From assembly GCA_963921425.1 (NCBI GenBank), contig OY992837.1:8529896-8593895 (forward strand): DNA of 64,000 bases. Reading direction: 5' to 3'. Source of the stretch: Dryas octopetala (taxonomy: Eukaryota > Streptophyta > Magnoliopsida > Rosales > Rosaceae). Made by a program: the position numbers and the translations under genes. Shown in pieces: positions 45,481 through 59,498 of this stretch (its first letter is position 1; each line of letters opens with the position of its first letter). The notes under the pieces are model-generated. The model ran no database searches and had not been told where the DNA came from. It saw only the letters and a program-made list of their open reading frames with translations.

Positions 45481-46189
45481 ATTGACAAACAACTTTGCAT
45501 ACAAGCAATCAAAACATAATCATCACCCGAAGTTTTATAACTTTAGTGGATAATGGTCACGATACCATAGTGGTCAAAGTGGGCAACCAACTCATTACAT
45601 CCTTAAACGTGGCTTTGCTTAAGGTATGCAAGTATTGCAACCAACTTCATGATTTTTTTACCTTCATGAAAAAAAATGATAATAAAAAAGAAATAGATAA
45701 AAGAAGGGCTAATGGATGGTAGGGTTTTTTTTTATTGAAAAAAAAAAAAGAATTAATTACCCTAAGCTACATACTAGTTATTGTTTTTAATATGTAATAC
45801 CATGATCAATAAAATGTAACAATTAGGTCACTTTATTAAGAATTAGGTCATTGCATTTGATTTCTCTCTCCACATTATAATGCACTCAACCCATACTTCC
45901 CACTACCCACCTTGATCTCATTCTCTCTTCTCTCTCCTCCGTTTCTCTTTCTTCTTCTTTTTTTTCCTTCTCCTTTCTCTTTCTTTTTTTTTCTTCTTCC
46001 TTTCTCTCATTTCCTCCATCAGTAACTCCATCCCCCACCTGCGTTGACCACCAGCCCACCCTCTCTCTCTCTGGACGACGTCGCAAGATCGATCTGGACA
46101 ACGTCGCAAGATCGAGAGCTCAGACTTCCTGATCAGCGAGTTCCACGACCCCTTTCGCCGATTTATGTTTAGGTTCTTGATTTTTTTGT

Positions 46190-46676
46190 TTAGTTCAGTT
46201 TCTGAAACTGCAGTTTTCTGCAGTTTCTGGAACTGCATAAAAAACTGCTGTTTTACAGTGAACTTTCTGCAGTTTGTGAACTGAAACTGCAGAAACTGCA
46301 GTTTGTGTGAACTGAAACTGAAACTGCAGTTTCTGAAACTGTAAGTGAACTGAAACTGCAGTTTCTGGAACTGTAAATGAACTGAAACTGCAGAAACTGC
46401 AATTTATTAGAGTTGAAACTGCAGTTTATTGGAGTTGCAGTTTCAGAAACTGCAGTTTATTTGAGTTGCAACTGCAGTTTCAGAAACTGCAAATGAACTG
46501 AAACTGCAGTTTATTTGAGTTGCAAGCTTGTAGTTGCAGTGTAAATGAAACTGCAGTTTATTGGAGCTGCAGGCTTGCAGTTGCAATTACTAACTACAAG
46601 TGAAACTGCAGTTTCTGAAACTGCAAAGTGAACTGAAAGCAGTTTGTGAACTGAAACTGCAGTTTTTTTGGAGTTC
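46190..46676. repeat. Degenerate tandem array of the palindrome AAACTGCAGTTT
   Basis: About 490 bp in which CTGCAG occurs about 16 times, mostly in the self-complementary context GAAACTGCAGTTTC, with spacers such as TGAACTG and TTATTTGAGTTG. It is flanked by a pyrimidine-rich stretch (45930-46080) on the left and a purine-rich stretch (46770-46850) on the right, so the whole block has an overall inverted symmetry. No protein is encoded. Confidence 0.85.
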
Positions 46677-47651
46677 AATTAATTAGAGGGACCACTAGTA
46701 CTACCCAGTTTCTTTGATAAAGATTTCGAGATATGAACTAGTTCAATTAAGCTGCAACATAGTAGAGAGATGGACAGAGGAGAGAAGAGAGATAAAGGGA
46801 GAGGGAGGGAAGAAGAGAAGAGAGGGGGAAAGAGAAAGGGTCTGATACAAACAGAGACCATGAACGCCCAGATTTGTAGAAGATGGCCCGCAAAGAAAGT
46901 ATAAGGCTTTTGGTGTGTTTTGAGTAATAAAAAAATGTGTCAGTACCTAATAATTAATAGACCCAAAAAAAAATTGGAATTTCTCCACAATTATGGAGAT
47001 AAATATTGACAACTAATGGGTAAGGCTAAGGCAACATTTAATTTGAAAGTCAAGAGGCCAGCTTTATTTGTAATTGACTTGCTTATAGTTGTTGAATACA
47101 TTTTAATGTTTCCCTCTTTTTCAAAATTGTCATAAAAAATTCTATATTTGTAAGTACAACGTCGCCAAAGGGATGAAGTATAAGTTTAGCAGAAAGATCA
47201 ACTGGGCATATATGCAAGAGGGCTGAGTGTTAACTAGGAATGAGCTCAAACTTACTTTAGCTTGAATTTCCTGCAACAAGGAAAGCTTCTTACCAACCAG
47301 AGCTCAAAATGGGACACCTCATATTGACCTAATCGATCATCACTCTATCGTAATGTTAGTCAACTTTGTTTACATACAATACACAACATGACAGCTATAT
47401 ATCTCCTTCATTTAATGATCATTTCATTAATTCATTAATCTCTCTCAAGACTTAGACTTCGACTTCTTGTATAAATTCGAGACCTTACATTTTATGAAAT
47501 TCACGAACTAAATAAGAATATAATGTTCATGTATTTTATCATGTAACTATTATTGTAAAAAGAAAGGAGATGTAGGGTGAATGATAGAATTAGTTAGTGA
47601 CTGTGGTGTTCATAATGCATCCTCAACAACATGTTTATTTCTGTGGCAAAA

Positions 47652-47683
<32 letters not shown>

Positions 47684-48600
47684 CTGTTTCGTAGTGGGTG
47701 GTGTATACTGTTTAGGATAGCTGGATAGGTGAGCCAAATTCAATGTATACAAGCAGTGGTTTCCTTTTTCGGTTTATTTTATAGAAGATACAGCTGCGCG
47801 CGCCACCAGGAAGCAAAGCAAAACAAGAGCACAATAATCGTCACCTTTATTAATAACCCCACCAAACCAACCCAACCCAACCCAACCCTCCCTCACAAAT
47901 CACAATAACACAACACAAAACAGGACTGGACCACTTCCAATTTATTTATTTTTTAAATAATTAATAATTAAAATCATATATCGACAATTCGACACCATGA
48001 AATCAGCCACGCCTTCTCAATAACGGTGCCCGACTGCCCACGCCACCCCCCCTCCTTTTTTTTTTTCCTCTCATGCATGATTTTCCGTGGCCTTTTTAAT
48101 CATACCTTTTTTATCTTTTAATTCTACGTGTAAATGTGTAATGACTAATGACATCAATATCAATCACGAATTCACGACAAAGTTAGTTTAGTCATTTTCA
48201 TAACTTTCTATGAGATCATGATTTTTCGTAGAATTAATTTAACAAAAATATAATTCAAGCACTACACTAATTAAAAATAAAACTTATATGTCTTTGTAAT
48301 AAGAAACGCGGCATCTCTCTCAAGAGAGAAACAAAAACAAAAATAAAAGAAAGAAAAAGAGAAGAGAGAGAGAGGATGACAAGTTCTTCTCTACTGATTA
48401 AAATGAAATAAAATATATATAGACTGTACATATAATTTAGCCTTTCAGCTTTTATCTCTGAAATTTCACTTTGGTTTCCAGGCTGTCTCTCGGATAATTC
48501 CAGTTTTTCAGATTAATTTAATTCCTAAAATCCTAATTATTTAATATTGAATGATGATTATTCTAATTTTGTCCCTTTTCACCGTGCTTCCCCATCTTTC
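46677..48600. other. Gene-free interval upstream of the SAP gene
   Basis: Contains a long T tract (about 47656-47683), a C-rich patch (48040-48060) and AT-rich DNA. No coding region. The last part probably includes the promoter of the A20/AN1 gene. Confidence 0.5.
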
Positions 48601-48768
48601 TCTCTCTCTCATTTTCTTTACGCTTTAAATTTTAATATTCCTCTGACCTTCTGGATAATTCTTCCGCCTTAAGATTCTGGCTTTCATTTCCGTCTCCAAC
48701 TTTTCTTCTTCATATTCTTATCTCGCCCGCTGCATTTCGCAAGTCTCTCAATCCTTCCCTTCCCACAG

Positions 48769-49218
48769 GTACAGAATCTCTCCTTTTTAGTTTTTTCATT
48801 TTTATATATTTTATTTTCATTTTTGGAAAAAAAAATTTGGCCGGTTTTCGATCCCTTGCGTGTTCTGTTTGGTAGCTGAGAAAATTAGGGAGGAAAAAAG
48901 AAAAAAACAGATGGGCGAATCTAGAATCCGTAATTTTCGCTTGGTTTGGTTCCCTACAAATTAGTTTCTAATACGCGGATCTTCTGGACGATGATGGTTA
49001 TTATTATTAGCCATATGACTCGCTGTTTTTGAGTCCCGAAACCGGAAGACGTAAATTTCTTTTCTTTTCTTTTTTTTCTTCCTTTCGTTTCTCAACAACC
49101 AAACAGCGAGCGGGCTTACGATTTTTAATCCTCCGATTTCTCAAAACTTTTTAACGAAAAACAGTTTGAGATTTTGTTGAAGTTCGTCTTATTAACTCAT
49201 TCTCCTTCTCGATCTCAG
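48769..49218 (+). other. Probable 5'-UTR intron of the SAP gene
   Basis: A donor-like CCCACAG/GTACAG at 48768/48769 and an acceptor-like GATCTCAG/ATCAG ending at 49218 bracket a 450-bp AT-rich stretch in front of the ATG. Leader introns are common in plant A20/AN1 genes. Without transcript data the boundaries are an inference. Confidence 0.45.
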
Positions 49219-49335
49219 ATCAGTTGTCGTATCGACCTTAGACGATCTAATCAAATCAATAATCGCCGAAAACAAAAAAGAGAAATTCCATTTCCGATCA
49301 AGGAGATCTGAAAGCAGAGATTTTGAATCACAGCC

Positions 49336-49857
49336 ATGGCGGAAGAACACGGATGCCAAGCGCCTGAAGGTCTCCGACTCTGTGCTAACAACTGCGGCTT
49401 CTTCGGCAGCCCAGCCACCATGAACCTCTGCTCCAAATGCTACAGAGACTTTTGCCTCAAAGAGCAACAACAGGCCTCGATCAAATCCACCGTCGAAGCC
49501 TCTCTCACCGCCTCAGCTTCCGTCTCTTCTTCTTCTTCGACATCCAGATCGTCTTCTCCGGTGATCGACTGCCTCTCTCAAACTCCTCCGCCGCCTCCTC
49601 CGGCGTTGACCTTACCGGAAGTCGCCGGAGACGCGAACGAGGCGGCGGCGGTAGCGGTCTCGCAGCCGAACCGGTGCACCGTGTGCAGGAAACGGGTCGG
49701 GTTGACCGGGTTCAAGTGCAGGTGCGGAACAACCTTCTGTGGGGTTCACAGGTACCCGGAGAAGCACGCGTGCTCGTTCGATTTCAAGACGGTGGGTCGA
49801 GAGGAGATCGCCAGGAGCAACCCCTTGGTCGTAGCGGAGAAGCTCGAGAAGATTTGA
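49336..49857 (+). CDS. Stress-associated protein, A20/AN1 zinc finger
   Basis: An intronless 173-residue protein. The A20 finger uses Cys16, Cys20, Cys32 and Cys35 (LCANNCGFFGSPATMNLC); the AN1 finger uses Cys114, Cys117, Cys128, Cys130, Cys135, His138, His144 and Cys146 (CTVCRKRVGLTGFKCRCG...CGVHRYPEKHAC). Both sets of ligands are complete. The linker (about 45-108) is Ser-rich then Pro/Ala-rich (SQTPPPPPPAL), low complexity as usual in the family. The C terminus ends KLEKI, the family signature. Plant SAPs are small cytosolic/nuclear ubiquitin-binding or E3-like proteins induced by drought, salt and cold. The ATG at 49336 has a good context (GCCATGGCG) and the reading frame is the family's usual length. 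The coding region is GC-richer than the surrounding DNA. Confidence 0.96.
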   Translation: MAEEHGCQAPEGLRLCANNCGFFGSPATMNLCSKCYRDFCLKEQQQASIKSTVEASLTASASVSSSSSTSRSSSPVIDCLSQTPPPPPPALTLPEVAGDANEAAAVAVSQPNRCTVCRKRVGLTGFKCRCGTTFCGVHRYPEKHACSFDFKTVGREEIARSNPLVVAEKLEKI

Positions 49858-52145
49858 TCTGGACTGTCGGATCTGATTACTTCATCCAGAACAATTCGAA
49901 AATCGATGATCGGTTGAATTTAGCAGCAATTTGTGAAAAATGGGGGGAGCCCAAAAGTCGAATCGTTGATGTCATAATCGCGTCATCACCAGCGTTCATC
50001 ACGCACGTGTGTGTTGTGTGGGTGAAGCTGGTATGAATTATTATCTGCTCCTCTCTGCTTTGGCTTATTTTTATTATTAATTTCGAAAAATAAGTTAATT
50101 GTCGTGGGCTTGCTTGTAAGTTGCAAAAATCGAAAACTTTCTGTTTGGGATTGAAATTTCAGGTCCAATTTCCTTGTAGATTAATCTCTCTCTCTCTTTT
50201 AATCTCTTGTTTGCATCTGCCTGAATTTTTTGGATGTTTGTTTGTGTGTAATTCTTGTTTCGACAACTAGTCACAAGAAGTGGATGATGTCTTGTTTTTT
50301 CATACTCCACAAGCAGTCAAGCACAGCTTTCTATGTCCATCAAACTTGTCCCTGTGATTATCTTTTGTTTTGATGTTGGCATGCCAAAAAATGAAAGCTT
50401 CACTTGTGGTTGAGCACTTGAGCCCAAAAGAGTGAGAGAAAAAGCTACCTTTTCGTGTTCACTTTGCATAATGGGTGTCATGGCATGTGATTTTAGGAAT
50501 CTTATAAACCCACTAAAATTTGGAATCTTGAACCCTTTGAAATTAGGAAATTTGACGCATAATATGAGGTTTTGTAGAACCCATGTAATGTGATATTTCT
50601 ATTTCAGTGTTTGGATGTTGGCAAATGGAGTGGGTTTAGAAGATCAATTCCTATTTTGGATTTGCAGAAGTTGTGTTTGGTGTCAAGTCAGAGAGTAGTG
50701 GGTTTAGAAAGAAAAAAATCCAATTCTTAGTTTTAGATTTGCAAATGCTTTATGGGTGTCGCCAATTAAAAAAAAAACACCAGCCAAACCCATCGGGACA
50801 TCCAAAAATCACCTCAAAAGGTTTTTTGATCTATCCATTGATATTTGCTTTGTGTTCGTCACCTTGATAAGAAATTGAACAAAGATTAGTAAATAGGTTT
50901 TGGTACAAGTTATAAGTTATAACAGGATTCCTTCAATATGTAACAAATTTTTCTCGGATCAACCTTGATATAAGGTATGTAGTGGGTTCTATTTTCTTTT
51001 TCTAAATAAGAAACGGAATAATTTTATTAACACAAGTACAAGTCCAACAGTGGCAAGCAGTTCAACGAGTATACATATAGAACCTTAAGCACTCAATTGC
51101 TAAACAGCCTTTAGATACAAGAACAACGAACAATATATCAAAACAAACATTACAGAAGATCTAATCATACAAAATGCAATATAGCAGCCTGCAAATTTGG
51201 ATAAATAGAAGAAAATGGTATGTCATGAAATTTAAGGATACAGAAGCCTACATGATGCCCAAACTTTATTCCATAACAACTCCACCGCCTCCCCACAAAT
51301 ATTTTCATAGTGGTGGTCATGGTGTTGCTGTCGGATGGAGACGGCTATAGCCTTGGGTGGTGATGTTGTTGGGTATAGAGAATAAAAATAAATTGGGCAT
51401 GATGTTGGGTTTAGGTAATTAAGGGTATTTTTGTAAAATTTTTTGAGTGTAATAATAAATTTTTATAATTTTAAATTTATTGTTAGGTGTAAATAGCATT
51501 TTGAGGCTATTAATAAAAAAATTGGGTCCGGATAATGACACTAATGCTTTATTTAGTGTGTTTTGGATATTCATCGGAAAGCCAAAATCATGGTTAATAC
51601 ATTTTTAGGGAATATTAAAGCTCATTTTCAGTCTGGTCTTGTGAAACAAATGCGTCCAAAAGTGATCAATGTATCACATTTATTCACATATTTGTTCCAT
51701 TAGGAAAAGAAAAACTACCTACATGGTTTTGATCACTTCCAGACAAATTTGGTGATCAAATTAGTATTATTATTCTTTGAATTGCAATAGGAATCTAAAA
51801 CATTTGTCGTTTCAGGCTGATTGTTAACTACACCAATGCTTATGTATGATTAAGGAATAGGATCTTTACTTTATTTTGCAAACCATTGGATGTAGCACAA
51901 TTAAAGGCAGTATCAACAAGATCATTTACACAGCTGGATTTAATGAAAAATAAAAAGAGCAACCTTTCCTGACAAAAACATAACTAAATTTTTGCACTGA
52001 TGCAAGAATCAAATTCCAAATTTCCAAGACATCCACACCCTTTTTTCTTTTAATTTGAAGTAGGATCTGCACTCAGGAACTTTATATAATCTTCTAATCT
52101 TACTAGAAACAATGAAGCGACTGAAATTGTATAGTTTTTGTGGGC
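49858..52145. other. Gene-free interval between SAP and PAP
   Basis: 3' flank of the SAP gene, then AT-rich spacer. A region near 50990-51250 begins with an A/T-rich TTTTATTAACACAAGTACAA word that vaguely resembles the small retroposon at 6590-6640. No complete element and no coding region. Confidence 0.5.
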
Positions 52146-55100
52146 CTATAATTCATCGTTGACAGATTTTTGCCAGCATGTTTTAGAGGCGCTCAAACTT
52201 TCCAACCATACTTGGTCCTTCACAACGAAGATTGCGTCGTTGTTGCGATGCCATGCCCAAGATGCGTGTGTTTCATTTACTATTCTCAGTCGTCCATGAC
52301 CAAAACTTGGCTCTCGGTACAAGGAAAGAGGGGAAGGAGGGTCCTTGAACCTACATATATACCATCATATCATAAAGTTTAAGTAAATTACACAATAAAC
52401 AAGGTTATTGACAGATAAGATAAAGTCAGAGAAATCAAATTTGAGTCAATTAAAGACTTATAATTCTTTTTTTTTTTTTTCAAGTGATGTTCGAGCACTA
52501 CTCAAGATTTAGTTTTCAAAACCAAAAAAAATTAGTTGTCAAACTTTCTCTGCACAAAACAAGCAACATTCTAGAAAGAAAATAACTTGATCTATTTTTA
52601 AGTGTTCGGATAAATTTGTATCGAATTAACATACTCACCCCCTTACGCAAAAATCAAATCAATATATGGATATATAAATGTTTCTATTTTCACTTAGTCA
52701 AATAATGTAACATATATATTACGTTGTTACTAAATTTGAGAATACTTACGTTAATGCGAGTCCTTCTCGGTTCCCTCCGTCACCAATAGTCATATACACC
52801 GGACCACATGGATCCGCCTTATTGTTGTAAATCCTAGTCTGCAAGCGCAATTAATCATTAAATACAACATCAATCAGTCATTAACTTTAATTAATCAGCA
52901 ATCAAATTGAAAAATTATCAGACTTACAAATCGTTCATATGCATGAACATGTCCTGCAAAAACCAAGTCCACCCTTGCATTATACAACAACTCCTCCATG
53001 GCCACCCTCATGCTTTCACCTTCACCCTGATGGGCAGTATTGGAATTATACCACGGCGCGTGTAGAAGCACCACAACCCACGGCGTCTTCTTCCTGTCAA
53101 TCTTTGCCAAATCAGCTTGAAGCCACTCGTACTGCTCCGAATCGACGTCAAAGTCCGCGTAGGACCCAAGCATGATTACATGGGTCCCAGCAACTTCAAA
53201 GGAGTAGTACAAGTTGGAGGTGGACCCACTTTCTTCGTACGGCATTCGCCACCTGGCATTGTAGGCTATGAACCCGGTCGGGTAGATAATGGGGAAGGTT
53301 TCGACTTCATGGTTGCCTTGGGTGACCATCCATGGGCGTTTGCTAGCAACGGGTTCAACAATGCGACCGAATGAGTCCCAAAGGGGTTGTTGGGTATCAG
53401 CATAGGATAAATCACCAGGTAGCAGAAGCACATCGTAGTTTATGCTTTGAATATGAGCTAGGGTCGAGTTGGTCCATTCAGTCTGTCCGAGATCACCTGT
53501 AAGTATCTTATTTGTTAGAAATAAATAAAGTTTAGAATGAACAGTTATATTATTTGATGAATAAAATTTGATGGGTGTAACTGTAATTAAGAATACTATG
53601 AATGCACTAAAAATATATGAATTTGGTTAAGATAATCTTTAAACTTTCATAACCCAAGAGCCACTTCTTTGTTCAAAGTTCATCAGCTGCAAAAAAAACA
53701 AAAAAAGCTATTTTGCGTAAGGATTCATCGGTTTAGCCATGCAAACTTGTAAGTCCAACTAGGCCTTATTTTCTTTACTGACTTGTCCATCTCGGCCCAT
53801 TTCCACTTACCGATTAATGTTTGGCAGCTGGCAGAGACTCTTTAATGCAGCCCAACTATTAAGGTGAAGGGAGAGGGGGATATTTTCTCAAGGAAAGATT
53901 CCCTCAGGAAAAGATTCCTTTAGACCAGTATAAATCCAACCATATATTAATGAGAAAGGGAAATGAGGCTCAAGCTTTTGTCTCAACTCTTAGATATTTT
54001 ATATATATGGTTTGACTTATGTGAAACCCATTGTACAGGAGAAAGTGAAGAAAATAATTGGATTATTCTATAACATATATATTTTTAATCAGAATCAGGA
54101 TCCTCATCAGATTCAAATGGATTGGGAAGTATATATTATAAACCTAGGACTGCAATTCAGGTTGACCAACCATGTTGTTTAGCCATATTTATCATCACCC
54201 CCAAGGTGTTGGCAAATAAGTTTATATGAATTTTCATGTCTAACATATGTTGCATAACACCTTAGACATAGTTTATCTTTTAAGTTTTAACCTTAACCTG
54301 TGCCCTACATAGCCCACAAAGCAAGTTACAACCAAGGTGTGATTTAGGACAGTATGACTTAAGAAGACTTTCTGTAGACGCAGCTAGCTAGCCCTTTATT
54401 GCAGCTTATCCTAAGGAGTAGTAGTTTAAACTCTTCTCCAACTGTTGTCATTCTGCTTAGCCTTAAAGCAACCATGCCTGACCAACTGATTGCCCAACAT
54501 AAATGAAAAACGCAAGTCATTCTAATTTCAGAAACAAGCTAGGACTTGGGAGTGTGCATTTTTCGGAAGCTACTTATGGTCCCTAATTATATTTATAATG
54601 TAAAAAATGTGATGTGAACGTATGCTCAAACCCCGTCATGTAATCCTTCAACTCCCAATTTTGGTTAGAATTTTATGGGTCTAAAATAAGATCGAACAAT
54701 ACTTGTCTTGCCTCTAACTCCTGTTGGAGAATGAAAAGACTAAAAAGGATATACTTTTATGAGGAGTAGGAGGAGCTCATCCAACAGGGGTTGGAGGCAA
54801 GTATTGTTACTAAACTAAAAGACTAAGGGCTCATTTGTTTCATTTGTTACGCCAGACTCAGCTCAGACAAATTGGATTAGACTGGATTCATTGGATACTT
54901 AAAAATGAGTATTAAGTTTGTCCTTACAACCAATCATATGAATTTATAATGAAGTCTACCACCTTCTCTCTCATAGTGGATTCTATTATGTGGTGGACCT
55001 CATTATAAGCTTGTGTGATTGGTTGCGAGGACAAGTTTGTACTTATTTCTTCTTAGTGCCAAGCACAGTCCCTTAAAAAATGCAAAACATGTTATTTTTC

Positions 55101-55810
55101 AAAAGTTCCTATTTATGCCAAATGAAACAATTTCTTGAAATATATTAAAGAAGCATATGACTTACCGGCCACTGCAAACTCAAGGGGAAGTGTGGCTGGG
55201 GGTGTCTTGAAGGAGAACTCCAGACCTGATCCTCCACACCGGTAGAAGTATGTGGTGGCAGGCTCCAAAGGCCCAATGGTGACATGGTGGATCTTCCCAG
55301 AATTGTAGAGAAAATACTCGTATGATGTATGTTTCCCAGTAGCCTTTGCATTGTATTTCCCAGGTGCCTTTCCATATTCCACAAATGATTTCCCATGCTT
55401 GCTGTCAGTGACCCATGAGACTCTCATGTGGTCTTTCCCCACCAGTGAAATATGCACCTATTACAATTCCAACAACAAAATAAGGAAGAAGATAATAAAT
55501 AATATGAATCTTTTAAGGTTCCTGATTCGTTCGTGATTCAAAAATTGTTTCAAAAAAACTTATTAAGTTTTGATTCTTGGGTTTTGGAAATGAAAATGGG
55601 GATTTGAAAACAAAAAAGGATATCCGAAAATGATACATATACCATTTATAATTGTACCTGTTGGGCGTCTAAATCAGAACGGTGATGAGGAGTGATTATG
55701 ACACTGCGAAGAGGTTGCCTAACAAAATCATCATCTTGGGCTTTTGGGATTTGAGGGAACAGAGAGATGGTTAGGAGGAGAGAGAACAAAAGTAGACACA
55801 GTTTATGCAT
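52146..55810 (-). CDS. Purple acid phosphatase (PAP18/PAP20-22-like)
   Basis: Five minus-strand exons: 55810-55658, 55457-55166, 53496-52928, 52838-52750 and 52350-52146; 1,308 nt, 435 residues. A secreted or vacuolar metallophosphoesterase that releases phosphate from organic esters, using a binuclear Fe-metal centre. A signal peptide (MHKLCLLLFSLLLTISLFPQ...) precedes a fibronectin-like N-terminal domain (about 50-145: GKDHMRVSWVTDSKHGKSFV). The five metal-ligand blocks are complete: GDLG (Asp150), GDLSYAD (Asp177, Tyr180), GNHE (Asn210), VVLLH (His294) and GHVH (His331, His333). The C-terminal exon carries the conserved FGHGRLRIVNETHASWAWHR. Length and motifs fit the plant PAP18-23 group, often induced by phosphate starvation; that regulation is not visible in this sequence. 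Intron 2 is 1.67 kb. Confidence 0.95.
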
Positions 55811-58800
55811 TTTTGGGTTTTGTGACTTTTGAGAGGTATTGGATACAAAGTGTGAGCAGAGACAATTTATAAGAAGTGTGGTTTGGGGTTGAGAGGGTTT
55901 GAAGAATATATAAAAAAAAAAAAAAAAATTTGAATTAAATTATAAAGATTGCAATGGCGTGAAGTAAGTCTGTTTGAAATTGTATCTTGTATATGCTTAC
56001 AGCAAAGCCACTAGCCGCCAAGAATTCTTTGTCTATAAAGTATATATCTAGATGATGTTTCTATCTCTGGCATATTAATGCAGCTTAGGCTTGGCTTGGC
56101 TCTCTGATCTTAATTAATTGGGTTAATTTTTTTTTTAATTATATATATGCAAGAACAGAGAACATTTCCTGTTGTGCATGGAGGGTAGGAAGTGGTTTTG
56201 CCCAAAGCCAAAAAAAAAATTCTGTCATGGGCATGTAAAGTTTAGGCTTTTAAGATTGAAACTGAAGTTCGTTTATGGTATAAACAGTGTGTGACATTCA
56301 AACAAATGTAAGGATTAACAAATATTCTCTAGTCATATGAAACAGTGAATCGGTTAAAGTGCAAGAGTTAAAAATGTTCCATGAGAAAATGAGGTTAATT
56401 TGGTGCTAATTTTGTTTGATAGGTGACTGGCCAGCGAGAAGCTTCCTTCATGACCCTGCTTGTTGCAGTCTTGCAGATACATCTTTCTAAGCAATTATAT
56501 GCATTTAAAAAAAAGTGTTGCTCCGAGTACTTGCTAATTAAATTATTGGACAAAGTACAAGAAAACTTGTAGTTAATTATTAAACATAGTTTAGTAAGAA
56601 AATAATATATAAGTTGCCTGATGGCTTTGCAACATGATGTAACATGTTGGCTAAATAACATATATATAAGTAGCCTGATGGGTTTTTTCCACACAAAAAA
56701 ACAGAGTTTATTAAGAAAATATAATGGATCTTCAATTAATTGAATATCAAAATCTCTTCCAATGAGAGCTACAGTTTGTACATTGGAACAGATCAGCAGA
56801 AGCTACCTCGAAACCATCTTCCTCCCTTTGTAGAACTATGCGTGGAACGCTCTCAATAGTCAATATTGAATTACCTTGAGATGAGATCTGTTCATCAGGA
56901 AATATTTTCTTTTAAAATAGTTTAACATATTATGTTGTTATATTGTTAATTTGAAATTTTGAATCAATCATATATTTTTTTAAAAAATTAACCTAATAAA
57001 TGATCTAAATTAATTGATAATTTAAAAATATAACATATTGAATTGCGAAACTTTCCCTACGTGTATATATAAGCCAAGCTATAGGCATTACAGCTTGCCA
57101 ACTAGCCAAGCCAATCTGTGAGGAGTCCTTATTACTTGAGCTACGTTCAAGTACGCCTTCCGGAGATGAGTCGATCTTATTCGTTCTTTTTTGTTAATTA
57201 CTTGAAGTTGAGGACTCATCTACGGGTGCGTGTGAAAGAGATATAAGTATATGTGTGTGTGAGTCACATGGAACTCAATTAACAAAGACTTCATGTTGAG
57301 CATGCACACAAGTAATATCAGCATATCCCAGGAATCTACCTTTTTAGGAGAATATAGGGTTTGGAAAATGGTGGATCAACTTGGACCAAACAATAACTAC
57401 ATTTCTCTTCTACCATTCTTCTTGGGGACTACAAACTTGTACATCTTTTATGTTCAATTTGTCATGAGGTGATTGGCTAGCTCTCTAATCAGAATTAATG
57501 TTACAAGTTTTGAATTAATATTATTTTCTTTCTTAAAACACTTAAATATTTAAACTTTCAGTTAAACAAGAAACTTATATACTTAATTTATTATTCTTCT
57601 TTTATATATATAATATACTCCCGTTTGATAGGAGAGGTATACAATTTCAATGAGCTGGGTCGACGCAACCCAAAATGTACATAAATAAATAAGTGAAATT
57701 AAACAGGTAGATAAGTATACCCTTTTCATAATTAAAGGAATAAAGACTGTCCCATGTTACAGTTCATATTAGAAAATGATGGATCATATGGGCCAGTTGA
57801 TTAAGGGGACATCTGATATATGTCATGCATGAGGTCTAAAAGTGGAGCTTCAAAGTCACATTTTCTGGTGCACAAACATCATGGTATCCATCAAATTGTA
57901 TGCAACACGTATGTGCAAATGAGGCCTTGTGAGCCATGTATCAATGCAAGACAAAGCATGTGTGGTTGCCATTTTGCCATATATGGACCAGTTAATCACC
58001 TCATCCTCAACTCAACCATCAAATATGAAATAGACATAACATTTTGTTTGTACATGACTGCAAAAGTAAGTTATGTTGTTTTTTGGTTCGTAACTACAGT
58101 ATATTAGACGATCATGGGACCTAGAGTGCTCCGTTAGTACTGGGATTATTAGTAATCACTTTATGTTGGTTGATAATGAAATTTTTTAGTAGTGACCAAA
58201 CACAGATAAATATATAATCTGGTTGTACAAGTCAGCCATTCTGCTTAGTGACACTCAGAAATTCATCATAATCTAGCTAATTAGTGGTAAATCTTATATA
58301 CTTTGGTCTTCCTTTTGATAAAAAAAAAAAAAAAAAAATTACATTGGTCTTCCTAAAAAAAACAATAAACATGGATAATATCCATCTCTCTACTATTAAG
58401 ATCATTAAATATTAGTACTTGGACCTTCCAGAATGTCCTTTAATTTTATCTTAATTAAAATAAGATCTACTTAATTAGAATATATATCCTTCAATATATA
58501 TCTCATGCATTTTGAATCTATACCCCTTAAACATGTTTATTATGACCACGAGGTCCACGATCATTGCTGGGAAAATTAATGTCGGTGAGGTGCAGAGACT
58601 AGAGTTGTATGGGCTTTCAATCATATAGTTGTTGTCGTGATATATGATGTTGTTTTAGTTGACAAAATATTTACCAACAGGGTATTAATAAACCCATATT
58701 CACATACACGTTCATGTACATGTATCTAAGATATTTCTCAACAGCGAAAGTACTATAGATCGATTTCACATCGAACTCTTGTCATGCTAAATAATTTGAC

Positions 58801-59467
58801 TAAGAAGACCATTTGTTACTTCAATTATGGGGTTTGATATATGATTTTAACTTTTAAGTTAGATTACCAAGCACATGTAAAATTAGAACTCGTCATTTGT
58901 TTAATCAATTAACAAGTCTATCATAATTGCGTGTGTAATGTGATCTGCAGCCAGATCATGCACACCGCAGGATGTAAGCAATTATTGTGCATGAGAATAT
59001 CCTAAGCATATCCACTCCTTTTTTGATGATTGATAGCGATCGTACGTGCGAATAAACTTCAGAGAATCCACCCCCAGCTACCAATATTACTTAGTCTCTT
59101 CGGAAGTGATCGAAAAAGTTGGAATATGATGCCTATATAATTACGTACTAAAAAAATATATGAGCATAACGTGTGCCCTTAGCGTTTATACAAATCGAAA
59201 AATAGTCCAAATTGTTTTCGTGACGCTAGCTAGACCCATTTGAATGGTTTTTGTGATATATCATATATGACCTCTACGTGTTCAAGAAATTAAGTCAATT
59301 TTGTTAACGTTGTTGATTTCTTAACTGATGATTTGGATCACATTCTCTTAACGCCTCACGGATATGAACGAACTCCTTCTGCAGTTTAATCCTTTGTCAA
59401 CTTTGATTTTTGGGTGTCATAGAGAGCCTAGAGGCACTAGGTTGTAGATTTAAATTTGTTTTTCAGC

Positions 59468-59498
<31 letters not shown>

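Noticed and set aside
46190-46676. CRISPR-like array
   Set aside because: The units are a short self-complementary word with irregular spacing and no unique spacers, and the context is a plant nuclear genome.
54829-55120. Tourist-like MITE starting GGGCTCATTTGTTTCATTTG
   Set aside because: A right-hand TGCCAAATGAAACAA near 55117 might be its partner, but the interior and flanks gave no consistent ends, so it is left uncalled in PAP intron 2.
57820-58107. A 95-residue open frame with many Cys and His
   Set aside because: No recognised domain, no splice or promoter context, and the composition looks like chance. It could be a non-coding transcript, but nothing supports that.
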